DNA of 46,094 nucleotides from Salipiger thiooxidans (GTDB taxonomy: Bacteria; Pseudomonadota; Alphaproteobacteria; Rhodobacterales; Rhodobacteraceae): contig NZ_FNAV01000026.1 in assembly GCF_900102075.1 (NCBI RefSeq), forward strand, positions 1 to 46,094, written 5' to 3'. Made by a program: the position numbers and the translations under genes. Every line of letters begins with the position of its first letter. Positions within the stretch are counted from its first letter, which is position 1. Shown here piece after piece: positions 9,419 through 16,621 of this stretch. Below the pieces are notes generated by a model. It had not been told where the DNA came from and did not search any database. It was given only the letters and a program-made list of their open reading frames with translations.

Positions 9419-9558
9419 GCATCCTCGTCAGCTGAAACGCGACATGAAACCTCTCCTACGTGGTTTGGCATCAAGTCTTGATGCGCGTATGCCATAAAAT
9501 GCGGGATGTATTCTACAAGCCTATGTCCCCCGTTGCACTGGGCATGTATCCGGAAAAA

Positions 9559-9760
9559 ATGGGTTCCCGCGCGCGACATATCGCAATCACAATGTTTGCC
9601 GTACTGCTTCTGGCAGTCGGAAGCATTGCTTCCGCGCGGATGATGGCGCCCGACGAAAAACCATCATCCGCGCCGAGGTTGCAGCGCTTGGATTGTCGCC
9701 CGACGACATCTGCGGTGACCATTTCGGACACGAGCATCGCTGCCCATTCTGCCATCTGAC
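9559..9760 (+). pseudogene. Small exported Cys/His-rich protein, frameshifted and cut by an IS5-type element
   Basis: From ATG 9559 the frame encodes a basic N-terminus and a hydrophobic segment (FAVLLLAVGSIASARMMAPDE). A single-base deficit in the A-run at 9656-9660 then moves the coding frame. In the other frame it continues as RAEVAALGLSPDDICGDHF and GHEHRCPFCHLT, where IS5 begins at 9761. The Cys/His motif looks like a metal-binding or DUF2946-like site, and the position after a nickel operon fits a metal-related role (inference). It could be a sequencing slip in the homopolymer, but the IS junction truncates it anyway. I saw nothing else in 9419-9558. Confidence 0.6.
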
Positions 9761-9954
9761 GGGCATTGTTGCAGAAATCCGGCTTGAGGCGTGACGTCCC
9801 CTTACCCCGCTGACGTCATGGCACGCGTTCGATCTCGGCGGTGCCGAGGGCCGAGAAGCGGTTCATGATGGCGATACGGATGTGGATTTCGGCGGTCTGG
9901 CGGTCGGGGCTCTCGCGGCGATGCGTTCGCCGAGGGCTTTCAGGCAGCGCATCC

Positions 9955-9993
9955 ACTGCCCGGCAGGCGATTGCGCAGCAATCTGCCGAGAGG
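9955..9993 (-). repeat. Two-hairpin palindromic repeat, copy A
   Basis: On the minus strand the 39-bp core reads CCTCTC, arm GGCAGATTGC, loop TGC, arm GCAATCGCC, then TGCCGGGCAGT. The arms pair over 9 bp with one bulged A. It is followed by G and then GATGCG of the transposase. It lies exactly where about 70 codons of the transposase have been lost. Confidence 0.8.
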
Positions 9994-10064
9994 GGGCGGT
10001 GACGGTGCCGATCTGCTCGCCCACCGGGATCTGGCTCAGCAGGTCTGGCAGCACGGGGCTGTCC

Positions 10065-10103
10065 ACTGCCCGGCAGTGGTTTGCGCCGCACAACCACGAG
10101 AGG
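10065..10103 (-). repeat. Two-hairpin palindromic repeat, copy B
   Basis: The minus-strand core is CCTCTC, arm GTGGTTGTGC, loop GGC, arm GCAAACCAC, then TGCCGGGCAGT. The arms pair over 9 bp with a bulged G. With one extra base on each side it adds 41 bp between the GAC GGC and GAC AGC codons of the transposase (Asp-Gly-Asp-Ser). Confidence 0.85.
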
Positions 10104-10258
10104 GGCCGTCGCGGCTGGGAGTGAATTCCACGGCGCGGATGTCCGAAATGGCCGGATCCATGGCCAGATGGACCTTGCGTCACTGCCGCCGGCCCTGCGG
10201 GCCATGCTTGCGGGCTTGCCATTCGCCGTCGCCGAGGAGCTTGATGCCGGTGCTGTCT

Positions 10259-10297
10259 GTCACCCGGCAGGGCATCACGCAGTGATGTCCCGAGAGG
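10259..10297 (-). repeat. Two-hairpin palindromic repeat, copy C
   Basis: The minus-strand core is CCTCTC, arm GGGACATCAC, loop TGC, arm GTGATGCCC, then TGCCGGGTGAC. The arms pair over 9 bp with a bulged A. It adds 41 bp in the transposase between CTC GTG and GAC AGC, inside the conserved LLVDSTG motif. Confidence 0.85.
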
Positions 10298-10477
10298 GCA
10301 CGAGCAGGTTCAACGGCCCGTCAGCACGGCGACGGGGGATCTGCACGGCCAGGGTTTTCAGTCTGCGGCACAGGGTGGAGAAGTCCGGTACGGGCCAGTC
10401 CAGCCCCGCTAACCCGAGCAGGCTGGCGACCATGCCGGCGGTCTGGCGCAACGGTAGCCTGAACAGAATTCTGATCC

Positions 10478-10516
10478 CCTTTCGGGACCTTGTTGCACAA
10501 GGCCCTGTCGGGCAGT
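10478..10516 (+). repeat. Two-hairpin palindromic repeat, copy D
   Basis: The plus-strand core is CCTTTC, arm GGGACCTTGT, loop TGC, arm ACAAGGCCC, then TGTCGGGCAGT, with 9-bp pairing and a bulged A. It adds 41 bp within the transposase segment that encodes QLCLS/IRILFRLPLR. Its orientation is opposite to copies A-C. Confidence 0.85.
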
Positions 10517-10613
10517 GGACAGGCAGAGCTGGATAGCGGCATCGGAAAAGACCGGAGGGCGTCCCGGCCGCCCGTCACGCGGCGCGTGCCAGGTCATATC
10601 CTTGTCCACCCAA

Positions 10614-10652
10614 CCTCTCGGGACATTGCCGCGCAATGCCCTGTCGGTCAGT
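10614..10652 (+). repeat. Two-hairpin palindromic repeat, copy E
   Basis: The plus-strand core is CCTCTC, arm GGGACATTGC, loop CGC, arm GCAATGCCC, then TGTCGGTCAGT, with 9-bp pairing and a bulged A. It adds 41 bp in the N-terminal part of the transposase, between the codons for PLI and WVDKD. Confidence 0.85.
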
Positions 10653-10807
10653 GGATCAGCGGAGACCCCCGCTTGCGCAGCGACGCGTTGTCGCTGGACC
10701 AGTTCGTCGTACGATAGCGGGCGGGAGGGGCCTTGCTCATGCAGCCCATCTAACCGCATGGATTCGCAAAGTGAATCCGCTGACATCAGAGATATGCAAC
10801 AATGCCC

Positions 10808-10878
10808 ATCTGGTCACTTCGCTGCAACTCGGCGAGGATCTTCAGGTCGATCCGGTCGAGCTTGTAACGGGGAGTCAT
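10808..10878 (-). pseudogene. Lrp/AsnC-family regulator, N-terminal fragment
   Basis: From ATG 10878 the minus strand encodes MTPRYKLDRIDLKILAELQR then SDQM, the typical start of Lrp/AsnC regulators just before their helix-turn-helix. It is cut at 10807 by the IS5 end. The intact gene would have been divergent from the FAD oxidoreductase at 11042, a common arrangement for Lrp-type control of an amino-acid oxidase or dehydrogenase. The 163-bp region 10879-11041 is the former shared promoter. Confidence 0.7.
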
Positions 10879-11041
10879 GGTCTTTTTTCCCCCGGAGTCT
10901 GCGCGCCGTACGCTCCCTGTGAAGGGCAGAGCGGCCCTCAGGTCATCCGCATTCGACAGGAAATGCCGTGATGCGCCCTTGATCCGGGACATGCATCTGG
11001 GGGCACCATCGTAGAAGATTCCGGGACTACAGGAGAAGACC

Positions 11042-12367
11042 ATGACCGCCCCCTTGCTGCACATCGAGACTCGGAACGACCTGCCCGAAACAGCCGATTG
11101 TGTGGTGATCGGCGCGGGCATCGTCGGCACCAGTGCCGCCTACTGGCTGGCGCGGGCGGGGATGAAGGTGGTGCTGCTCGAGAAGGGACGCGTCGGCGCC
11201 GAGCAGTCGAGCCGCAACTGGGGCTGGTGCCGTCAGCAGAACCGCGACGCGCGAGAACTGCCGCTTTCCACGAAGAGCCTCTCGCTCTGGGAGGACATGG
11301 CCGCGGACATCAGCGAGGACCTCGGCTTCCGGCGCTGCGGGCTGCTCTACCTCTCGGATGATCAGGCCGAGCTCGACGGCTGGGCGCGCTGGGGCATCTT
11401 CGCCCGAGGCGAGGGAGTGGACACGCGTATGCTGAGCGCCGCTGAGGCGGCCGAGCGCGGCAGCGCCACCAACAAGAGCTGGGCGGGCGGCGTCTGGTCG
11501 CCCACCGACGGGATCGCCGATCCGTCGCGCGCGGCGCCGCTCATTGCCAAGGGCATCCTCAAGCACGGCGGTGCGGTGATCCAGAATTGCGCGGCGCGCG
11601 GCATCGAGACGTGCGGCGGAACGGTCTCGGCGGTGATCACCGAGAAGGGCACGATCCACACGAAACAGGTGGTGCTCTCGGGCGGGGCCTGGGCGGCGAG
11701 CTTCCTGCACCAGTCGGGCATCGTCTTCCCGCAGGCCTCGGTGCGCAGCTCGATCCTGTCGGTGGCGCCAGGGGCCGAAGGGCTGCCGCCGGCGCTGCAC
11801 ACCGCCGCCGTCTCGATCACCCGACGCGGCGACGGGGCGCACACGCTGGCGATCTCGGGGCGCAGCAACCTCGATCCCACGCCCGGGGCGATCCGCGGGG
11901 CCAAGCATTTCCTGCCGATGTTCGCCAAGCGCTGGCGCGCGCTGTCGCCGGGTGGCCTTCAGGCCTGGAAGGCCGGTTTCGAGACGCGCGAGATCTGGGC
12001 GCTCGACCGCGAGACGCCGATGGAGCGGATGCGTATCCTCGATCCCAAGCCGTCCGAAGTCCTGGTCAACGAAGCCCTCGCCCGCGCCCGCAAGCTGCTT
12101 CCTGCGCTCGAGAATGTGCCGGTGCAGGCCAAGTGGGCGGGCTATATCGACAGCACCCCCGACGGCGTGCCGGTGATCGATACGGACATCGGCATCCCCG
12201 GGCTGACGCTGGCGGCGGGGCTCTCGGGCCACGGCTTCGGCATCGGGCCGGGGGTCGGGCATCTGGTGGCGGACATGCTGATCGGGCGCGAGCCGATCAC
12301 CGACACGGGGCAGTACAGGCTGAGCCGTTTCGAAACCTCGCAATGGGGAAGGGTGGCGAAATTCTGA
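11042..12367 (+). CDS. FAD-dependent oxidoreductase of the D-amino-acid oxidase (DAO) superfamily
   Basis: This 441-residue cytoplasmic protein has a dinucleotide-binding GAGIVG motif (residues 24-29), then a substrate-domain region starting SSRNWGWCRQQNRDARELPL, and a C-terminal GLTLAAGLSGHGFGIGPGVG that closes the FAD site. It resembles glycine/D-amino-acid oxidases and dehydrogenases that oxidise secondary amines or amino acids; the substrate is unknown. ATG 11042 is preceded by AGGAG. It is intact among broken genes, ends 2 bp before the convergent remnant of another DAO-family gene, and faces a truncated Lrp regulator that may once have controlled it. Confidence 0.85.
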   Translation: MTAPLLHIETRNDLPETADCVVIGAGIVGTSAAYWLARAGMKVVLLEKGRVGAEQSSRNWGWCRQQNRDARELPLSTKSLSLWEDMAADISEDLGFRRCGLLYLSDDQAELDGWARWGIFARGEGVDTRMLSAAEAAERGSATNKSWAGGVWSPTDGIADPSRAAPLIAKGILKHGGAVIQNCAARGIETCGGTVSAVITEKGTIHTKQVVLSGGAWAASFLHQSGIVFPQASVRSSILSVAPGAEGLPPALHTAAVSITRRGDGAHTLAISGRSNLDPTPGAIRGAKHFLPMFAKRWRALSPGGLQAWKAGFETREIWALDRETPMERMRILDPKPSEVLVNEALARARKLLPALENVPVQAKWAGYIDSTPDGVPVIDTDIGIPGLTLAAGLSGHGFGIGPGVGHLVADMLIGREPITDTGQYRLSRFETSQWGRVAKF

Positions 12368-12369
12368 CC

Positions 12370-12944
12370 TCACGCCGCGAACCTCGTGATCGACATCGCC
12401 GCGACAGGCGTCGTGCTGGTGCCGGTCGCGATCAGCTCGGCCATGGTGTCGCCGGTGCCGGGCCCGAGCTGGAAGCCGGTCTCCGTTTTCTCGACCCGGG
12501 GCTCGCCGGCATGGGCGATGATCTCCCCCCCGGCGCCGGGAGCGGCCTCGGCGAGGCAGGGGCGACCAGCCGCGGGTTGGCGCTGCCGTCGCGGGGCGAG
12601 AAGCTGACGCCGATCGCTGAGGGGCCGAGGTCGGGAAAGCGGCTCCGGATCTCTGCGGGCTCCGCTGGTCGAGCTCTAGCCCCAAGGGCCGCGCGGCCTC
12701 GGCAAAGCGCAGCATGTCGGTGCGCGAGGCCTCGTCGAAGATCAGCCGCAGGTGGCCGGTGGCGCGGAATTCGTCGTCGCGGCCGAGCAGTTCCTCGGCG
12801 CGGCTCCAGAGGTCGAGCGCGCGCTTCGCCAGCGGCAATTGCTCGAGCGCCCGTCCGGTGCGGCGGATGTTGCCAAAGGAGGCAACGGTGGCCCCGGCAC
12901 CGACATGGCCGCGCTCGATCAGCCGCACGCGGATGCCGCGCCGC
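12370..12944 (-). pseudogene. Second DAO-family FAD oxidoreductase, truncated and frameshifted
   Basis: Minus-strand pieces in at least two different frames align to one DAO-type protein. The first is RLIERGHVGAGATVASFGNI followed by RRTGRALEQLPLAKRALDLW. Next comes PAEIRSRFPDLGPSAIGVSF with SPRDGSANPRLVAPA. The last is VEKTETGFQLGPGTGDTMAE, ending SITRFAA with a stop at 12370. The Gly-rich FAD motif at the N-terminus is missing because the gene abuts a hyuB fragment near 12944. The middle of the protein also seems to be deleted. It is unlikely to be functional. Confidence 0.7.
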
Positions 12945-14041
12945 GCATTCCGCCTTCGTCAAGGAGACGCAGGATTTCACCGTCATGCTGATGGACCGCG
13001 CGGGCGACACATTCGCCGTGCCGATGGAGCTGGGCGCGACCCGGTATCCGGGGCTGACCTACGGCCGCGCCATCGACGTGGTGGACGAGGAATACCGCCC
13101 CGGCGACGTCGCCTTCACAAGTGATCCCGACTCGGGCCACGTGGCCACCCACGCGCCCGACACCCACCTCTGGAAGCCGGTCTTTTCGGAGGGCGAGATC
13201 GTCCCCTGGACCGGCGGGCACATCCACAGCACCGACATGGGCAGCGCGGTGCCCGCCTCGCTGTCGCGCTCGCTGACCGAGATCCATCAGGAGGGTGTGC
13301 GCTTCCCGCCGGTGAAACTGGTGCGCGAGGGGGTCTTCGACGAGCAGATCATGAAGATCATGTCGACCAATGTGCGCAAGCCCGCGCTCAATACCGGCGA
13401 CATCAAGGCGCTGGTCGGCGCGCTCGGCACCGGCGAGCGCAAGGTGCAGGCGATGATCGAGCGTTTCAGCCATCGCGGTTTCCCGTCGGGTGTCGCGGCG
13501 CTGAAGGAGCAGGCCGAGGCGCAGGCCCGTGCGATCCTCTCGGAGCTCCCCGATGGCAAATATGTCGTCGCCGATTACGCCGCCGAGGACAGTGACGAGG
13601 CCAACCCCTGCCGCCTGAAGCTGACGCTGACCAGCCGCGGCGACGAGGCTATCCTCGACTTTACCGGCTCGGACCCGCAGTTGGCATCGTCGCTCAACGT
13701 GCCCTCCGGCGGCGATCCGCGGCACACCATTCTGCTCGTGGGTATCTAATACGTGCTCTACACGCTGAACCCGCGCATCCTGCTGAACACCGGCCTGACC
13801 CGCCCCTTCACCTGCATCGCGCCCGAGGGCACAGTGCTGAACCCGGTCGCCCCGGCGGCGGTCGGCATGCGCTCGCTGACCTGCGCGCGCCTGCGCTCGG
13901 TGATCTTCGGCGCCTTCGTTCAGGCGATCCCCGACCGAATGCCGGCCGCGCCGGCCGGCAACAACTGCATCGTCAACGTGATGACCCGCGACGAGCGCAG
14001 CCAGAAGACGGTGAACCCGGTGGTCGGCGTGCGGCGGCGGG
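12945..14041 (+). pseudogene. HyuB-type hydantoinase/oxoprolinase subunit, 5'- and 3'-truncated with an internal stop
   Basis: The frame starts abruptly with AFVKETQDFTVMLMDRAGDT and continues through GHIHSTDMGSAVPASLSRSL, NTGDIKALVGALGTGERKVQ and LNVPSGGDP, all typical of N-methylhydantoinase B / 5-oxoprolinase B subunits. A TAA at 13747-13749 interrupts it, and the same frame resumes as YVLYTLNPRILLNTGLTRPF and VAPAAVGMRSLTCARLRSV. Near 14041 it breaks into an aldehyde dehydrogenase fragment. The start and the last part of the protein are missing. The HyuA partner is absent here. Confidence 0.75.
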
Positions 14042-14434
14042 GCAGGGGGGGCGAGGTCCTCTGTCGGCGCGCCGTTCTCGCGCGAGGGCAGCTACTACCA
14101 GCCGACGCTGATCGCCGGGGTCACGCAGGACAACCCGTCGGTGACTGAGGAAATCTTCGGCCCCGTCGCCACCTTCCAGACCTTCGAGGGCGAGGAAAAG
14201 GCCATGGCGCTGGCCGCCCATCCGACCTACGGGCTGGCCGCTGGCCTCTTCACCCGCGATGTCAGCCGGGCGCTGTGCCTGTCGCGGCGGCTCGAGGCCG
14301 GGACCGTCTGGATCAACCGATATGGCCGCTCGCGCGACCACATCCTGCCGACCGGCGGCTGGAAGGCCTCGGGCCTCGGGGGCGAGGCCTACCTTGCAAA
14401 CCGGCGCAGCAAGTCCGTACTGATCGACCTGTGA
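14042..14434 (+). pseudogene. Aldehyde dehydrogenase, C-terminal fragment
   Basis: About 130 codons encode VGAPFSREGSYYQPTLIAGV, then TEEIFGPVATFQTFEGEEKA, GLAAGLFTRDVSRAL, LEAGTVWINRYGRSRDHILP and SKSVLIDL. This is the last quarter of an NAD(P)-dependent aldehyde dehydrogenase. The cofactor domain and catalytic Cys and Glu are gone, and a few residues are missing near GLGGEAYLAN. It is fused at its 5' end to the hyuB remnant and lies 15 bp upstream of the intact dehydrogenase at 14450. Confidence 0.75.
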
Positions 14435-14449
14435 ATTGAGGAGCTTTCC

Positions 14450-15493
14450 ATGAAGACCTATAACCTTGCCCTGATCCCCGGTGACGGGATCGGCGTTGAC
14501 GTGACCGATGCCGCGATGGAAGTGCTGGGCGCGGCCGCCAAGGGGCGTTTCGCCTTCGACACCACCTCCTTCCCGTGGTCCTGCGAGTATTACCTCGAGC
14601 ACGGCCGGATGATGCCCGCGGACGGCATCGAGACGCTGCGCGGCTTCGATGCGATCTACCTCGGCGCCGTGGGCTGGCCGGCGACGGTGCCGGACTCGGT
14701 GTCGCTGCACGGGCTGCTGCTGCCGATCCGCAAGGCCTTCAACCAGTACGCCAACATCCGCCCGCACCGGCTGCTCGCCGGGGTCGAGGGGCCGCTGAAG
14801 GCGGAGGGCTTCGACATTCTCTGCATCCGCGAGAATACCGAGGGCGAATACTCCGGCGCCGGTGGCCGCGTGCATGAGGGCAAGGACAACGAGGTGGCGG
14901 TCGAGACCTCGGTCTTCACCCGTGCCGGGGTCGAGCGCATCCTGCGCTTCGGCTTCGAGCAGGCGCGCAGCCGCCGGGGGCACCTGACCTCGGTGACCAA
15001 GTCCAACGCGCAGAAATACTCGATGGTGTTCTGGGACGAGGTGACGCGCGAGCTGGCCGCCGAGTATCCCGATGTCACCGTCAGCCACATGCACATCGAC
15101 GCCATGGCCGCCAAGATGGTGATGGCGCCGCAGGATCTCGACGTGGTGGTCGCCTCGAACCTCTTCGGCGACATTCTCACAGACCTCGGCGCCGCCATTC
15201 AGGGCGGGCTCGGCTTTGCGGCCTCGGCCAACATCAACCCCGACCGCAGCGCTCCCTCGATGTTCGAGCCGGTGCACGGCTCGGCGCCCGACATCGCCGG
15301 CAAGAACATCGCCAACCCGATCGCCGCTATCTGGTCGGTTGCGCAGATGCTTGACCACCTTGGCGAGGCCGAGGTCTCGGCCGCCGTGCTTTCCGCCATC
15401 GAGGCTGCGACCGCAAAGGGCATCGGCATCCGCCCCGGCCTGAACACCACCGATGAAATCACCGCAGCCGTCATCGCCGCCCTGGAGGCCTGA
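14450..15493 (+). CDS. Tartrate/D-malate dehydrogenase-like enzyme (isopropylmalate dehydrogenase superfamily)
   Basis: This 347-residue protein starts LALIPGDGIGVDVTDAAMEV, the family's nucleotide-domain opening. It has the active-site segments CIRENTEGEYSGAGG and SVTKSNA, metal-ligand Asp residues in NLFGDILTDLGA, and the NAD-selecting EPVHGSAPDIAGKNIANP. It should carry out NAD-dependent oxidative decarboxylation of a 2-hydroxy acid such as tartrate or D-malate, using Mn2+ or Mg2+. The hydrophilic substrate loop argues against leucine biosynthesis. GAGGAG precedes ATG 14450. It is intact although flanked by broken dehydrogenase genes, which suggests a former catabolic operon. Confidence 0.8.
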   Translation: MKTYNLALIPGDGIGVDVTDAAMEVLGAAAKGRFAFDTTSFPWSCEYYLEHGRMMPADGIETLRGFDAIYLGAVGWPATVPDSVSLHGLLLPIRKAFNQYANIRPHRLLAGVEGPLKAEGFDILCIRENTEGEYSGAGGRVHEGKDNEVAVETSVFTRAGVERILRFGFEQARSRRGHLTSVTKSNAQKYSMVFWDEVTRELAAEYPDVTVSHMHIDAMAAKMVMAPQDLDVVVASNLFGDILTDLGAAIQGGLGFAASANINPDRSAPSMFEPVHGSAPDIAGKNIANPIAAIWSVAQMLDHLGEAEVSAAVLSAIEAATAKGIGIRPGLNTTDEITAAVIAALEA

Positions 15494-15496
15494 GAC

Positions 15497-16173
15497 ATGA
15501 CCCTTCACACCGCCTTTGCCGCCGACATCCGGACAAGCCTCACCGATCCCGACCTCTTCCGCGAGGCGGCGCCTCCATCGTGCGCTGGTTCGCCGAGGAA
15601 GCCCGGCGGATCAACGGCCACATCATCCCCTCGCCGGAGCCGGGCAAGAAGATCTTCGCCATGAAGGAGCCGGTGGGCGTCTGCGCGATCATCACGTCGC
15701 GGAACTTCCCCAATGCGATGATCAACGCCGCCGCGATCAGCAAGATCACCGCCCATGTCGAGGACGCGCTGGCCAGGGGGGCAAGCCGCGCCACGGCCAC
15801 CCGCGATCTGCCCGCGCAATTCGCCGACCCGGTGGTGCTGACCGGCGCCACGCAGGAGATGCGCCTCGCTTCCGAGGAAACCTTCGGCCCGGTCGCCCCG
15901 ATCTTCCGCTTCGAGACCGAGGAGGAGGCACTGGAGATCGCCAATGGCACGCCCTTCGGCCTTGCGGCCTATTTCTACACCACCGACATGGCCCGCGCCT
16001 TCTGCTTCGGCGAGGCGCTGGAAGCGGGGCCGGTGGGGCTGAACACCGGTGCGGTAAGCCACGCCGAGGCGCCCTTCGGCGGGGTGAAGGCCTCGGGCCT
16101 CGGTCGCGAGGGCGCGAAGGAAGGGATCGAGGAATACCTCGAGACCAAGGCCTTCCACTTCGGCGGGCTGTAA
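15497..16173 (+). pseudogene. Succinate-semialdehyde dehydrogenase with two internal deletions
   Basis: ATG 15497 begins MTLHTAFAADIRTSLTDPDL followed by FREA, a gabD-like N-terminus. A deletion then shifts the frame near 15572, and coding resumes with RWFAEEARRINGHIIPSPEP and VGVCAIITSRNFPNAMI. A second in-frame deletion joins this to NAAAISKITAHVEDALARGA and FADPVVLTGATQEMRLASEE, which runs to the normal C-terminus KAFHFGGL. The catalytic Glu and Cys lie in the deleted middle. It starts 3 bp after the dehydrogenase gene, so both were probably co-transcribed. A small TGGCGA/TCGCCA hairpin follows the stop codon. Confidence 0.75.
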
Positions 16174-16423
16174 CACCTGGCGACACCTCGCCACGGGCCC
16201 TCATCGCTGAAGACAGCGATGCAGTGCGGAGCGGGCCAGATGCGGGATCGACGGCTGAAGGGCATAGAGACCGTCGTCCAGCGGCAGCAGCATATGCCTT
16301 CGGAATGCGACGATCGTCGCCGCCTCGGCTTCGCTGAGAACGGTCGGGAGCGGTTCCTTCGGACCAGTCTGAAGATCCTCGGCCGTCTCACGCTTGCGCC
16401 ACGTCGCGACCGTCTTTGGGTTC

Positions 16424-16459
16424 GTCGAAAAAACGACTCACTGGATCGCTTTCCGATCC
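16424..16459 (-). repeat. Second type of short palindromic insert in the IS481 fragment
   Basis: GTCG-AAAAAA-CGAC (16424-16437) is followed by GGATCG-CTTTC-CGATCC (16443-16459), making two adjacent hairpins. They lie in an added stretch of about 40 bases between the transposase segments ending QASTAAPSRASG and starting NPKTVATWRKR. The sequence differs from copies A-F, but the two-hairpin plan is similar. Confidence 0.5.
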
Positions 16460-16502
16460 TCCTCACTCCCGAGGCCCGGCTTGGCGCCGCGGTCGAGGCT
16501 TG

Positions 16503-16545
16503 CCACTCTCGAGCTCAGTCTTCGCATGACCCTGCGGGGGGCAGT
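16503..16545 (+). repeat. Possible degenerate copy of the two-hairpin repeat
   Basis: This 43-base extra segment, between the transposase codons for AIQRS and QAST, has a CACTCTCGAG-like start and a GGGGGGCAGT end similar to copies A-F. The central arms no longer pair well. It may be a decayed copy. Confidence 0.35.
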
Positions 16546-16580
16546 GGATCGCTGTATTGCAGCTCGGATGGCGTGCGTGC

Positions 16581-16621
16581 CCTCTCATGGTTTGCTGCGC
16601 AAACCACTGCCGGGTGGCAGT
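16581..16621 (+). repeat. Two-hairpin palindromic repeat, copy F
   Basis: This 41-bp core reads CCTCTC-A, arm TGGTTTGC, loop TGC, arm GCAAACCA, then CTGCCGGGTGGCAGT. It has the same ends as copies A-E, a bulge-free 8-bp stem and a 2-3 base expansion in the terminal hairpin. It interrupts the IS481-type transposase near its start, between the codons for GSAT and THAIR. It shows the repeat is not specific to the IS5 element. Confidence 0.8.

Larger units (their letters stand above)
9816..10740 (-). pseudogene. IS5-type transposase gene riddled with short palindromes
   Basis: Removing the inserts restores a familiar protein from ATG 10740: MSKAPPARYRTTNWSSDNAS, then VDKDMTWHAPRDGRPGRPPV, LFRLPLRQTAGMVASLL, VDSTGIKLLGDGEWQARKHG, VEFTPSRDGDSPVLPDLLSQ, and at the C-terminus MRCLKALGERIAARSPDRQT and NRFSALGTAEIERVP. 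Five palindromes interrupt it. The Trp of RQWRK is TGA (10180-10182). About 70 codons between GEQIGTVTA and MRCLKAL are missing, with one palindrome exactly at the junction. Most of the DDE active site after the first Asp (VDSTG) is therefore lost. It cannot encode an active transposase. Confidence 0.85.
9761..10807 (-). mobile_element. IS5-family element (IS903/IS1031-like), degenerate, with five short palindromic inserts
   Basis: The ends carry a perfect 13-bp inverted repeat, GGGCATTGTTGCA at 9761-9773 and its complement at 10795-10807. Inside is one transposase gene on the minus strand, destroyed by five 41-bp insertions, a nonsense codon and a deletion. No clear target duplication flanks it. 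The left neighbour is a truncated Cys/His protein gene and the right neighbour a truncated Lrp gene, so the insertion was accompanied or followed by a rearrangement. Confidence 0.8.

Noticed and set aside
9656..9660. Programmed frameshift at the A-run in the Cys/His protein gene
   Set aside because: The gene is truncated by IS5 soon after, no stimulatory structure is evident, and a single-base deletion or read error is simpler.
9954..10653. A CRISPR array formed by the five repeats
   Set aside because: Copies are in both orientations with spacings of about 70 to 190 bp, the spacers are transposase sequence, and no cas genes are present.
14450..15493. 3-isopropylmalate dehydrogenase (LeuB)
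   Set aside because: The substrate loop and overall pattern fit tartrate/D-malate-type enzymes, and the neighbours are catabolic, with no leuCD nearby.
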